A DNA stretch of 64,000 nt from Pseudonocardia sp. C8 (GTDB lineage: Bacteria > Actinomycetota > Actinomycetes > Mycobacteriales > Pseudonocardiaceae), in assembly GCF_014267175.1 (NCBI RefSeq), contig NZ_JACMTR010000002.1, positions 2,097,001 to 2,161,000 on the forward strand, in the 5' to 3' direction. The notes beneath the pieces were generated by a model. It was not told the origin of the DNA. It saw only the letters and a list, made by a program, of their open reading frames with translations, and did no database searches. How positions within the stretch are numbered: the stretch's first letter is position 1; every line of letters begins with the position of its first letter. Shown here one piece after another: positions 24,020 through 35,133 of this stretch. Position numbers and translations under genes: made by a program.

Positions 24020-24654
24020 GCGAGGATCTCCTGTTCGTGGGCCAGCGCGTTGAGCGCGGCCGCGGTGATCGCCGACCCGCCGCGCCGGCCGTGGACGACG
24101 AGGTGCTCCAGGTCGGTGCGCGCGGCGAGGGCCTGCTTGGACTCGACGGCCCCGACGAACCCGACCGGGATGCCGAGGACCGCCGCCGGCCGCGGCGCGC
24201 CTCGGTCGAGGAGGTCGAGCACGTGGAACAGCGCGGTCGGGGCGTTCCCGATCGCGATCACCGCGCCGTCGAACCGGTCCGCGAGCAGGTCGAGCGCGGC
24301 CGCCGAGCGGGTGTTGCCGATCGCGCGGGCGTGCTCCGGGACGCGCGGGTCGCGCAGCAGGCAGACCACGTCGTTGCCGGCGGGCAGGCGGGCCGCGGTG
24401 ACCCCGGACGCGACCATCATCGCGTCGCACAGGATCGGTGCGCCCGCCTTCAGCGCCCGGCGGGCGTTCTCGACGACGTGCGCGGAGGCCGCGATGTCGG
24501 CGGTGAGGTCGACCTGGCCGCAGGCGTGGATCATGCGGACGGCGACGTCGGCCATCCCGGGCGGCAGCCCGGACAGGTCCGCCTCGGCGCGGATCGTGGC
24601 GAACGAGCGCCGGTAGATCTCGGCACCGTCGGTGATGTAGTCGTGGCCGCTCAG
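24016..24654 (-). CDS. cobH: Precorrin-8X methylmutase, apparent CTG start
   Basis: Moves the C11 methyl group to C12, making hydrogenobyrinate; cytosolic. Homology starts at H-D-Y-I-T-D-G-A-E-I-Y-R-R-S-F-A-T-I-R and runs through M-I-H-A-C-G-Q-V-D and G-V-T-A-A-R-L to the C-terminal helix, about 212 aa, the normal CobH length. No ATG, GTG or TTG lies in frame just upstream of the conserved start. The only well-placed candidate is a CTG at 24654: GAGGAG stands six bases before it and it overlaps the cobG stop (CTGA), matching the 4-nt overlap at the cobH-cobIJ junction. The first downstream ATG would delete about 35 conserved residues. Confidence 0.88.
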   Translation of the reverse strand: MSGHDYITDGAEIYRRSFATIRAEADLSGLPPGMADVAVRMIHACGQVDLTADIAASAHVVENARRALKAGAPILCDAMMVASGVTAARLPAGNDVVCLLRDPRVPEHARAIGNTRSAAALDLLADRFDGAVIAIGNAPTALFHVLDLLDRGAPRPAAVLGIPVGFVGAVESKQALAARTDLEHLVVHGRRGGSAITAAALNALAHEQEILA

Positions 24655-26036
24655 CGGGAACTCCTCGGTCGGTCCTGCGGGGACGGGGGCGCGCCGCGAT
24701 GCGGTGTCGGATCGGGCGGTGTCGGGTCGCGCAGCGGGGTCGCGGACGGTCGCCCTGCGCCGGCTGGAGCGGCCGCCACCTGGTGCAGCGGGCCGGACGG
24801 GCCGTCGCCGTCGATCTCGTAGGCCTGCGGCCCGGTGGCGACGGCGTCGGCGTGCAGGGTGTGCGGGGCCCCGCAGCGGCGGGAACACCCCGCCACGTGC
24901 ACCGGTCGGGCGGGTGCCAGCCGGATCAGCTCGCGGGCGTCGGCCCGGACGTCGGCCAGCGACCGGGCGCACCCCGGCCTCCCGGCGCAGGCGCTCACCC
25001 GCAGTGCCGGGTGGTCCGGGTCCACGACCAGCCCGGCCGCGCGCAGCCGGTCGGCCGCGTCCCCGGCCGGGGCGGGCAGTACGAGGGAGCGCCACGGGGT
25101 GACCAGCAGCTCCGGCGCGAGGCCGGCGAGCAGCTCCAGCTGGGCCGCGGACACCTCGCCGAGCACCGGAGCGGCGCCGAGCGCCCGGTCGCCGAGGGGG
25201 CCGACGGGTGGTCCGGCGGTCTCCCGATCGGAAAGCCGCCCGGCGGGACGGTGCGGCCCCGGCGCCCGGGCGGCGTGGTCGCCCGGGACCGGTGGGGCGT
25301 CGGGTGGCTCGGCCGGCGACGGCCGGGGCGGCGTACCGGCGCCGGGCGCGGCCCTCCCGCCCAGGGCCGCGGCGATGCGCGCCGGCGCGCCGGGCAGCTC
25401 GGCGGCCCGCCAGGCCCGGGCGGCCGGGTCGCCGGCGTGCGCGGCCCGCAGGTCCAGGAACGCGGCCGCGGCGTCCACCAGCAGCGCCGGGGCGGACCCC
25501 GGGGTGCAGCGCAGGCCGGTGGCGCTCCCGGCGACGTGCAGCTCGCCGTCGTCCGGGGCGCTCGCCCGCCAGCACAGGTCGGGACGCTCGCCGGCGACGT
25601 CGCCGCGGCCGTCGTCGAGGGCGACCAGGAACCGGCCGGGCAGCGCCGCGAGCTCCGGGCGGGCACACAGACCGCGGTCGACGGCGGCGGCGAGCCCGCG
25701 GACGTCGGCGAGCCCGCCGCGGATCCCGGACAGCGGCGAGGCCAGGACGTTCCGGACCCGCTCGTGGGTGAACGACGGCAGCAGCCCCGCCTCGGCGAGC
25801 CGCCGCACCGGGCGCGGGTCGGCCGGGTCGAGGCCGCGCAGCTGCAGGTTCCCGCGGGAGGTGAGGTGGACGGTGCCGTCGCCGGCGTCGGCCGCGAGCC
25901 GGGCGACCGCGCGCAGCGCCGGCGCGGTGATCACGCCGCCGGGCAGCCGGATCCGGGCCAGCGCACCGTCCGCCGCGAGGTGCGGCGACACGACGCCCGG
26001 GCAGGCGTCGGCGCGGGTACGGGCGGTCGTCGGCAC
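24651..26036 (-). CDS. cobG: Precorrin-3B synthase
   Basis: Oxygen-dependent monooxygenase of the aerobic cobalamin route, related to siroheme sulfite/nitrite reductases. The 461-aa protein has two ferredoxin-like halves (first: V-H-L-T-S-R-G-N-L-Q-L-R-G-L) separated by a Pro/Gly-rich linker, and the [4Fe-4S] ligands in S-A-C-A-G-R-P-G-C and V-A-G-C-S-R-R-C-G (C-x5-C and C-x3-C). CobG implies an aerobic pathway. The C-terminal 45 residues are low-complexity. The GTG at 26036 has TACAGT six bases upstream, so this is probably the leaderless first gene of cobG-cobH-cobIJ; no B12 riboswitch precedes it. Confidence 0.9.
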   Translation of the reverse strand: MPTTARTRADACPGVVSPHLAADGALARIRLPGGVITAPALRAVARLAADAGDGTVHLTSRGNLQLRGLDPADPRPVRRLAEAGLLPSFTHERVRNVLASPLSGIRGGLADVRGLAAAVDRGLCARPELAALPGRFLVALDDGRGDVAGERPDLCWRASAPDDGELHVAGSATGLRCTPGSAPALLVDAAAAFLDLRAAHAGDPAARAWRAAELPGAPARIAAALGGRAAPGAGTPPRPSPAEPPDAPPVPGDHAARAPGPHRPAGRLSDRETAGPPVGPLGDRALGAAPVLGEVSAAQLELLAGLAPELLVTPWRSLVLPAPAGDAADRLRAAGLVVDPDHPALRVSACAGRPGCARSLADVRADARELIRLAPARPVHVAGCSRRCGAPHTLHADAVATGPQAYEIDGDGPSGPLHQVAAAPAGAGRPSATPLRDPTPPDPTPHRGAPPSPQDRPRSSR

Positions 26037-26042
26037 CCGGTC

Positions 26043-26048
26043 ACTGTA
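26043..26048 (-). promoter_or_regulatory. Leaderless-type -10 box for the cobG operon
   Basis: TACAGT on the minus strand (26048-26043), six bases before the GTG at 26036. Confidence 0.45.
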
Positions 26049-26115
26049 GGCACGGACCGCGCCGCCCGACCCCGTGCGGGTGCGGCGGGATCGATCACAT
26101 ACCTCGGGCGCGCCC

Positions 26116-26913
26116 TCAGGCCGGCCGCTCACCCACGGCCGCGCTGAGCCGGCGCGCCGCCTTCCGCACCGCGGCGGCCCGGACGTCGCCCTCCGGGCCG
26201 GTGAAGTCCTCGCTGCGGCCACCCAGGCTGATCGTGGCCTCGAGCGCGCGGTCCCGGCCGAGCACCGGTGCCGCGACCGCGGACACGCCCCGGAGGAAGT
26301 CGTCCCGGCTGACGGCGACACCGGCGGCTCTGACCTCGTCGAGATGTGCGGCGAACGCGACGGGGTCGACATACGTCGTTTCGGTGAAGGCGGCGAGACC
26401 GGCGGCGAGCACGCGTTCCCGGATCGCCTGATCGAAGGCCGTCATCACCACCGGAGCCGCCGCCGCGTGGTACGGGAGCACCGACCCGATCCCGATACCG
26501 GCGACCACCAGCGGTTTCCCGCCCTCGACCCGGTCGATGCAGACTGCGCCGGCATCCGACGGGACCATCAAGAACGCTGTGTCGCCGAACCGTGCCGCGA
26601 GGTCCTCGAGTGCTGGGCGCGCCTCGGTCCGCAGATCGAACTCCGCCAGCGCCGCCGCGCCGACGGCGAAGACCGGCATCCGGATCCGGTACGCGCCGGC
26701 AGGGTCCCGGTGCACCCATCCGGCCTCGACGAACGAGGTCATGAGCCGGTGCACGGTCGGCTTGTTGAGCCCGCTCGCGGCCGTCAGCTCGGCCAGCGTG
26801 ATCACCGGCCGATGGGCGCCGAACTGTTCGAGCAGCCTGCACGCCCGCAGGACCGAACCCACGGTCTCCCGGCTCGTCGCGTCACCGCCCTCGACGGGGG
26901 ACGCACCGCCCAC
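26116..26913 (-). CDS. IclR-family transcriptional regulator
   Basis: A 265-aa regulator divergent from the lyase/dehydratase operon. The N-terminal winged helix reads R-A-C-R-L-L-E-Q-F then T-L-A-E-L-T-A-A-S-G-L-N-K-P-T-V-H-R-L-M, and the C-terminal IclR effector domain has V-C-I-D-R-V-E-G and G-S-V-L-P-Y-H-A-A-A-A-P with a final D-F-L-R-G-V-S-A-V-A-A-P-V. The GTG at 26913 fits GAGGGAG at six bases better than the GTG at 26919. TAATCT at 26950-26945 is a good -10 box for it. Its likely operator is the palindrome at 27014-27030; the effector is probably the carboxylate used by the operon. Confidence 0.9.
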   Translation of the reverse strand: MGGASPVEGGDATSRETVGSVLRACRLLEQFGAHRPVITLAELTAASGLNKPTVHRLMTSFVEAGWVHRDPAGAYRIRMPVFAVGAAALAEFDLRTEARPALEDLAARFGDTAFLMVPSDAGAVCIDRVEGGKPLVVAGIGIGSVLPYHAAAAPVVMTAFDQAIRERVLAAGLAAFTETTYVDPVAFAAHLDEVRAAGVAVSRDDFLRGVSAVAAPVLGRDRALEATISLGGRSEDFTGPEGDVRAAAVRKAARRLSAAVGERPA

Positions 26914-27013
26914 GGTCACCTCCCTCGTCGCCTCGTCCTGCGCCAGATTATCGACCGGTTCGCGCCGGTGCCTTGACAGAGCGCCATCCGCCCGGCCACA
27001 TTTCTCGGAACGC

Positions 27014-27030
27014 GTATCGCATGACGATAC
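27014..27030. promoter_or_regulatory. Palindromic operator, probable IclR site
   Basis: GTATCG-CATGA-CGATAC is a perfect 6-bp inverted repeat with a 5-nt centre. It ends one base before the Shine-Dalgarno AGGGAGG (27031-27037, abutting) of the lyase gene, and about 35 bp after TTGACA (26973-26978), so a bound protein would sit at the transcription start region. Confidence 0.6.
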
Positions 27031-27043
27031 AGGGAGGCGTGCA

Positions 27044-27898
27044 GTGGAACTACGCGAGATGATCTCCAGGGGCCTCGTCCGTGCCCCCGGCGTGTGGGAC
27101 GGTCTGACCGCACGGCTGGCCGAGCAGGCAGGCTTCGGAGCGCTGTGCGCATCCGGCTTCGCGATCTCGGCATCGCTGGGCTACCCGGACGCCGAGCTCT
27201 ACACGATGTCGGAAAACCTGCAGGCCGTCCGGACCGTGCGGGAAGCCAGCGCGCTGCCGCTGATCGCCGACATCGACACCGGATACGGCAACGCCGTCAA
27301 CGCGGCCCGGACGGCTCGCCGGTTCGCTGACGCCGGGGTGGCGGCGGTCTTCATGGAGGACCAGCGCTCGCCCAAGCGTTGCCCGTTGATCCCGGGCGCC
27401 GAGGTCGAGCTCGTCGACACCGCCGAGGCCGAGGGCAAGGTCCGGGCGGTGAAGGACGCGGCCGGTGACATGATCGTCATCGCACGCACCGACGCGAGGG
27501 GCGACGAGGCGCTGCGCCGGGCAGAGGCGTACGTGCGGGCCGGTGCCGACATGATCATGCCGGTGACGAGGACGTTCTCCACCGTCGAGGAGTGGGCCCG
27601 TTGCCGGGAGGTCGCCGGCGTGCCACTGACCGCGACCCTGACTGCGTCGGCGTGGACCGAGCGGGAGTTCACCACCGATGTCATGGATGAGGTCGGTGTC
27701 CGGCTCGCCCTGCTGCCGACGCAGGTTCTGATGGCGGTCACCGGGGCCGCGCAGCACTGCCTGCGGCGCCTGGCCGCGGGCGAGCCGCCGGCGTCGGTGA
27801 GCGCGGACGGCCTGGGACACCACGACTTCATCGGACTGATCGGGATGGACGAGATCGAGCGCCAGCAGCACGCCTACCTGCCCGCGGCGGTGGTGTGA
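27044..27898 (+). CDS. Isocitrate lyase/PEP mutase-family C-C lyase (methylisocitrate or dimethylmalate lyase-like)
   Basis: A 284-aa TIM-barrel enzyme splitting a 2-hydroxy-acid to pyruvate (or a 2-oxoacid) plus a smaller acid. Family marks: A-P-G-V-W-D-G-L-T-A-R-L, I-A-D-I-D-T-G-Y-G-N-A (metal Asp pair), F-M-E-D-Q-R-S-P-K-R-C (the K-R-C-G-H-type catalytic loop, here K-R-C-P-L) and I-A-R-T-D-A-R. The Cys is kept but the loop lacks the canonical G-H, so it is not a standard isocitrate or 2-methylisocitrate lyase. It is coupled to aconitase-like subunits, the arrangement used for dimethylmaleate hydratase plus 2,3-dimethylmalate lyase in anaerobic nicotinate breakdown. GTG 27044 has AGGGAGG six bases upstream. 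Confidence 0.82.
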   Translation: MELREMISRGLVRAPGVWDGLTARLAEQAGFGALCASGFAISASLGYPDAELYTMSENLQAVRTVREASALPLIADIDTGYGNAVNAARTARRFADAGVAAVFMEDQRSPKRCPLIPGAEVELVDTAEAEGKVRAVKDAAGDMIVIARTDARGDEALRRAEAYVRAGADMIMPVTRTFSTVEEWARCREVAGVPLTATLTASAWTEREFTTDVMDEVGVRLALLPTQVLMAVTGAAQHCLRRLAAGEPPASVSADGLGHHDFIGLIGMDEIERQQHAYLPAAVV

Positions 27899-29163
27899 CC
27901 GTGGGCGGCACGATCGCCGAGAAGATCCTCGCCCGAGCGGCGGGCGTCGCGTCCGTGCGGGCCGGGGAGAACCTCCCGGTCCGGCCCGACTACATGATCG
28001 CCTACGACTTCCCCGGCTACACCGACGTCATGTTCCGGCAGATGCACGACGAATTCGGTATCCGCGAGCTCGCCGAGCGGGACCGCTACGTGGTGTTCAT
28101 CGACCACATGCTGACCCGTGGTGATGAGCGGGAGCAGGAGGTCCATCAGGTCACCCGTGACTGGTGCGAGTACTACGGGATCGCGCTGCACGAGGCCCGG
28201 GGGATCGGACACCAGGTGATGGCCGAGCTCGGATATGCGCAGCCCGGCAACTTCCTCATCCATTTCGACGGGCACATCTCCGGTGCGGGGGCGTTCGGTG
28301 CACTCGGCTGGGGCGTTCGGCGGGACCTGCTCGAGGCCTGGGTGTCCGGTCGGATCTTCCTCGACGTCCCGGCGACCACCCGGTTCGAACTGGCCGGGGA
28401 GTTCCGGCCCGGCGTGGACAGTCGCGACCTGGTGCACCGCATCATCTCCGACCTCGGCGCCGACGGCTGCGCGCACCAGGTGATGGAGTTCGGCGGACCC
28501 GGTGCCCGGGCGATGTCGATCGATCACCGGCAGGGCTTGTGCGGGATGGCGATGTTCACCGGCGCGGTATCCGCGGTCTTCGAACCGGACGAGGCCGCTC
28601 TGGAGCACGCGCACCGGGTCGGGGGTGGAGGGTTCACGCCGCAGTCGCCGGACCACGACGCCGGGTACCACGCCGTCCATCACTACGATCTCGCGACGAT
28701 CGTGCCGCAGGTGGTGCTGCCCGGGTCGGCCCGTTCAGCACACACCCGTGACGCCGCCGAGCTCGGTGGCACGGCGGTGACCAAGGCGTTCATCGGGTCT
28801 TGTGCATCGGGCCGGATCGAGGACATCCGCGCGGCCGCCCGTGTCCTGCGCGGCCGGTCGGTGGCACCGGGGGTCGAGCTGAACGTGGTCCCGACCTCGG
28901 AGGCGGTGCACCGCCAGGCGGAGGAGGAGGGGCTGCTCGAGGTGCTCCGCGAGGCCGGCGCGCAGATCGCCCGGTCGAGCTGTGACTTCTGCTTCGGGTA
29001 CCAGAAGCCGCTCCAGCCGGAGGAGAACTGCATCTCCACCGGCGTGCTGAACATCTCCGGCCGGATGGGCAGCACCGCCGCCAACATCTACATGGGATCC
29101 GCGTCGACGGTCGCAGCCAGCGCCGTGGCGGGGAGCATCTCCGCAGCCGAGGAGGTCCGGTGA
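27895..29163 (+). CDS. Aconitase/isopropylmalate dehydratase-like large subunit
   Basis: A 422-aa [4Fe-4S] hydro-lyase subunit of the LeuC/HacA/DmdA class. It begins G-T-I-A-E-K-I-L-A-R-A-A-G and carries the cluster ligands C303 in G-S-C-A-S-G-R-I-E-D and C363/C366 in S-C-D-F-C, with N-I-S-G-R-M-G-S near the end. The pattern C-x2-C with a variant loop (D-F in place of the usual small residues) suggests a divergent substrate. The GTG at 27895 overlaps the lyase stop, and its own stop overlaps the small subunit start. Together with the next gene it should hydrate or isomerise an unsaturated dicarboxylate feeding the lyase. True leucine synthesis is unlikely in this context. Confidence 0.87.
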   Translation: MTVGGTIAEKILARAAGVASVRAGENLPVRPDYMIAYDFPGYTDVMFRQMHDEFGIRELAERDRYVVFIDHMLTRGDEREQEVHQVTRDWCEYYGIALHEARGIGHQVMAELGYAQPGNFLIHFDGHISGAGAFGALGWGVRRDLLEAWVSGRIFLDVPATTRFELAGEFRPGVDSRDLVHRIISDLGADGCAHQVMEFGGPGARAMSIDHRQGLCGMAMFTGAVSAVFEPDEAALEHAHRVGGGGFTPQSPDHDAGYHAVHHYDLATIVPQVVLPGSARSAHTRDAAELGGTAVTKAFIGSCASGRIEDIRAAARVLRGRSVAPGVELNVVPTSEAVHRQAEEEGLLEVLREAGAQIARSSCDFCFGYQKPLQPEENCISTGVLNISGRMGSTAANIYMGSASTVAASAVAGSISAAEEVR

Positions 29164-29690
29164 GCGCCAGCCGTGACTACCCGCCACCGGCCGATGTGAT
29201 CAGCGGGCGGGTGGCGTGGGTGTTCGGTGACGACTTCGACATCGACCTGGTGATCGGTGTCGAGAACATCAAGTCCTACGAAGCCGAGTTCCTCCGCAGC
29301 AAGGTCATGCAGGACTACGACCCGACCTTCGCCGACCGGGTACGGCCCGGTGACGTGATCGTGGGGGGCCGGAACTTCGGCTACGGTCACCCGCACTACC
29401 CCCCGATGGTCGCCCTGCGCGACCTCGGCATCGCCGCGGTCCTCGCCGAGTCCTTCTCGCCGGGGTTCTGGCGCGGCGAAACCTACAACGGGATGCCGCT
29501 GGTCACCGTCCCGGGGATCGCCTCCGCCGTGGCCGTGGGCGACGCCGTGCATCTCGACTGGCGGGCGGCCGCGGTCACGCTGCCCGGCGGCCGGGAGCTG
29601 CGAGGCACTCCGCCGAGCGCGCGGGTGATCCGCGTGATCGAGGCGGGGGGGTCGCTGAACCTGCTGCTCGCGGAGCACGCCCGGACCTGA
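29160..29690 (+). CDS. Aconitase/isopropylmalate dehydratase-like small subunit
   Basis: A 176-aa swivel-domain subunit (LeuD/HacB/DmdB class). The start G-R-V-A-W-V-F-G-D-D-F-D-I-D-L and the K-V-M-Q-D-Y-D-P-T-F segment match the family. The substrate-recognition loop, normally G-x-N-F-G-C-G-S-S-R-E-H-A, is N-F-G-Y-G-H-P-H-Y-P-P (Tyr75, His77, His79), replacing the Ser and Arg that bind the substrate carboxylate. This argues for a substrate other than isopropylmalate or homoisocitrate. The GTG start overlaps the large-subunit stop by 4 nt, so equal synthesis of the two chains is expected. Confidence 0.85.
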   Translation: MSASRDYPPPADVISGRVAWVFGDDFDIDLVIGVENIKSYEAEFLRSKVMQDYDPTFADRVRPGDVIVGGRNFGYGHPHYPPMVALRDLGIAAVLAESFSPGFWRGETYNGMPLVTVPGIASAVAVGDAVHLDWRAAAVTLPGGRELRGTPPSARVIRVIEAGGSLNLLLAEHART

Positions 29691-29703
29691 CCCCGGGCCC
29701 ACC

Positions 29704-29756
29704 ACCACGCCGGCCCACGCCGGCCCATGCCGGTCCATGCCGATCAACGCTGATCA
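29704..29756 (+). repeat. 10-bp imperfect tandem repeat before the MFS gene
   Basis: About five units with period 10 related to CCCACGCCGG, degrading stepwise to CCATGCCGAT and CAACGCTGAT. The array lies in the 75-bp gap between the small-subunit stop and the transporter ribosome site. One unit per helical turn would present the same DNA face five times. Confidence 0.7.
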
Positions 29757-29765
29757 GGAGCTCAC

Positions 29766-31085
29766 GTGTCCGAGACGACCTCCGCGCCCGGTGCCACGGC
29801 GGCACCGCCACACTCCGTCCTGTCCGCCCGCCGGGCCGCGCTCGCCGGCGGGGTGGGAACGCTGATCGAGTACTACGACTTCAGCGTCTACGCCTTCCTC
29901 GCCGTCACCCTCGGGCCGCTGTTCTTCCCCAGCGACGAACCCGGCGTCTCGATCCTGCTCACCCTGGCCGTCTTCGGGTCGGCCTACGTCATGCGGCCGC
30001 TCGGAGGCTGGTTCTTCGGCCGCCTCGGTGACCGGCGCGGCCGCAAGCACGCCCTGGTCGTCACCGTGGTCACGATGGGGGCGTTCTCCGGGTTGCTGGG
30101 CCTCCTGCCGGACTTCGCGACGGCCGGGATGCTGGCGCCGATCCTGCTCGTCCTGGTCCGGCTCGCCCAGGGCTTCTCCGCAGGCGGTGAGATCGGTGGT
30201 GCTGCCACCTACGTCGCCGAGTCGGCGCCGCCCGGTAGGCGAGGCCTCTACGGTTCGCTCACCCCGGTCGGGTCGACCCTCGGCTTCGCGGTGGCCGCGG
30301 CGGTGGTCGGGCTGGTGACGGCGGTGACGACGCCCGAGCAGATGTCCGCGTGGGGCTGGCGGGTTCCGTTCCTGATCGCCGTCCCGCTGGCCCTGATCTG
30401 CCTGTGGGTCCGCGTGAAGCTCGAGGACACCGCCGAGTTCGAAGCCATGGCCGAGCGCCGCGAGGTCGTTCGCAGCCCGCTGCTGAACGTGCTCCGGGAG
30501 CGCCCCGGGGCGGTGCTGCGCGTCGTCGGGATCGCGATCGCCATGAACGGCACCGGGTACGTCGGGCTCACCTACTTCAGCACCTACCTGATCCAGACCC
30601 AGGGGTTCGGCAAGCAGGCCGTCTACTGGGCGTCGGCGATCGGGATCGCGCTCGCGTGTGCCACGTACCCGCTCGCAGGCATGCTCACCGACCGGTTCGG
30701 GCGCCGGCCGGTGCTGCTCGCCGCCTACGTGCTCTACCTGGCGCTGGCCTGGCCGGTGTTCGCACTGCTCGGTGCCACGTCGAGCATCGTCGTGGTCACG
30801 GTCACCTACGTCGTCTACATGGCGGTGAACGGCTTGGCGCAGGTTCCGGCGTTCCCACAGTTCACCGAGCTGTTCCCGCGGCGGATCCGCTACACCGGCG
30901 TCGCGCTCGGCTTCAACGTCGGCACGATCCTGGCCGGTGGCTCTGCGCCCTACGTCGCCGCGCAGCTCGTGCAGAGCACCGGGAACCCGATGTCGCCGGC
31001 GTTCTGGGTGCTGGGGGTCGCGCTGGTCGGCATCGTCACCGTCCTGTCCATGCGGGAGACCGGCCGGGACCGCCTCCCGGTGTAG
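29766..31085 (+). CDS. MFS transporter, metabolite:H+ symporter (MHS) type
   Basis: A 439-aa inner-membrane carrier with twelve hydrophobic segments. The opening G-T-L-I-E-Y-Y-D-F-S-V-Y, V-M-R-P-L-G-G-W-F-F-G-R-L-G-D-R-R-G-R-K and R-L-A-Q-G-F-S-A-G-G-E-I-G-G-A mark the MHS subfamily of citrate, alpha-ketoglutarate, shikimate and proline/betaine symporters. It closes the IclR-controlled operon and presumably imports the carboxylate substrate handled by the lyase and dehydratase. The GTG at 29766 lies eight bases after the ribosome site AGGAG. Confidence 0.87.
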   Translation: MSETTSAPGATAAPPHSVLSARRAALAGGVGTLIEYYDFSVYAFLAVTLGPLFFPSDEPGVSILLTLAVFGSAYVMRPLGGWFFGRLGDRRGRKHALVVTVVTMGAFSGLLGLLPDFATAGMLAPILLVLVRLAQGFSAGGEIGGAATYVAESAPPGRRGLYGSLTPVGSTLGFAVAAAVVGLVTAVTTPEQMSAWGWRVPFLIAVPLALICLWVRVKLEDTAEFEAMAERREVVRSPLLNVLRERPGAVLRVVGIAIAMNGTGYVGLTYFSTYLIQTQGFGKQAVYWASAIGIALACATYPLAGMLTDRFGRRPVLLAAYVLYLALAWPVFALLGATSSIVVVTVTYVVYMAVNGLAQVPAFPQFTELFPRRIRYTGVALGFNVGTILAGGSAPYVAAQLVQSTGNPMSPAFWVLGVALVGIVTVLSMRETGRDRLPV

Positions 31086-31093
31086 GCCCCGCA

Positions 31094-31222
31094 TCAGCCC
31101 AGGTACCGGCGGGCCCCGGAGTACGTGCCGTCGAACCGGACCGGCGTGATCCGCACCGGGGTCGCCGCGTCGAACGCCTCGATCATCCGTCCGTCCCCGG
31201 CGTACAGCGCGACAAAGGAGGC
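31094..31222 (-). pseudogene. C-terminal remnant of an NlpC/P60 cell-wall hydrolase
   Basis: On the minus strand, ending at the TGA at 31094-31096, a frame reads A-S-F-V-A-L-Y-A-G-D-G-R-M-I-E-A, then F-D-A-A-T-P-V-R-I-T-P-V and Y-S-G-A-R-R-Y-L-G. This is the end of an NlpC/P60 endopeptidase domain (catalytic His normally replaced or lying just upstream of A-L-Y-A-G). The catalytic Cys, the rest of the domain and any start codon are missing; upstream the frame runs into the B12 riboswitch region. It looks like the stub of a gene cut when the operon or riboswitch was joined here. Confidence 0.6.
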
Positions 31223-31284
31223 GCACCGCGCCGTCCCCGACCGTGCCGATCACCACCGTCAGCAGCGGTCGCCTTGACGCCGTC

Positions 31285-31445
31285 CCGGCCCGCCCGTGAA
31301 GGTGAGCCGACAACCGAAGACGGCGGGCGGGAGGCAGGAAGCCGGTGCGAGTCCGGCGCGGTCCCGCCACTGTGTCCCCCGATCGAACCCCGACGGGGCA
31401 GCCAGACACTGCACCCACCCGCCGCGCCACCTCCACCCGGGACGA
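31285..31445 (+). promoter_or_regulatory. Cobalamin (B12) riboswitch
   Basis: The conserved core GGAAGCCGGTGCGAGTCC (from 31337) followed by GGCGCGGTCCCGCCACTGT is diagnostic, and the kissing/B12-box region GGCAGCCAGACACTGC follows at 31397-31412. Boundaries are approximate. A short hairpin CGGGA/TCCCG (31438-31442 with 31449-31453) touches the ribosome site GAGGAAGG (31453-31460), suggesting translational control. It represses the cobN transcript when B12 is abundant. Confidence 0.93.
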
Positions 31446-31468
31446 GGATCCCGAGGAAGGTCCGCCGA

Positions 31469-31497
31469 ATGACGCGCGCCCGTACCGGTGAAGTCCG

Positions 31498-31501
<4 letters not shown>
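31469..31501 (+). CDS. Ten-codon leader peptide ORF overlapping cobN
   Basis: ATG at 31469 starts a 10-residue frame (MTRARTGEVR) whose stop TGA overlaps the cobN GTG (GTGA). The best ribosome site in the leader, GAGGAAGG, is eight bases before this ATG; the cobN start itself has only GGTGAAG. The riboswitch could therefore act on the leader ORF and control cobN through coupling. No homologue is known to me. Confidence 0.45.
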
Positions 31502-35124
<3,623 letters not shown>

Positions 35125-35133
35125 CCTGGCCCC

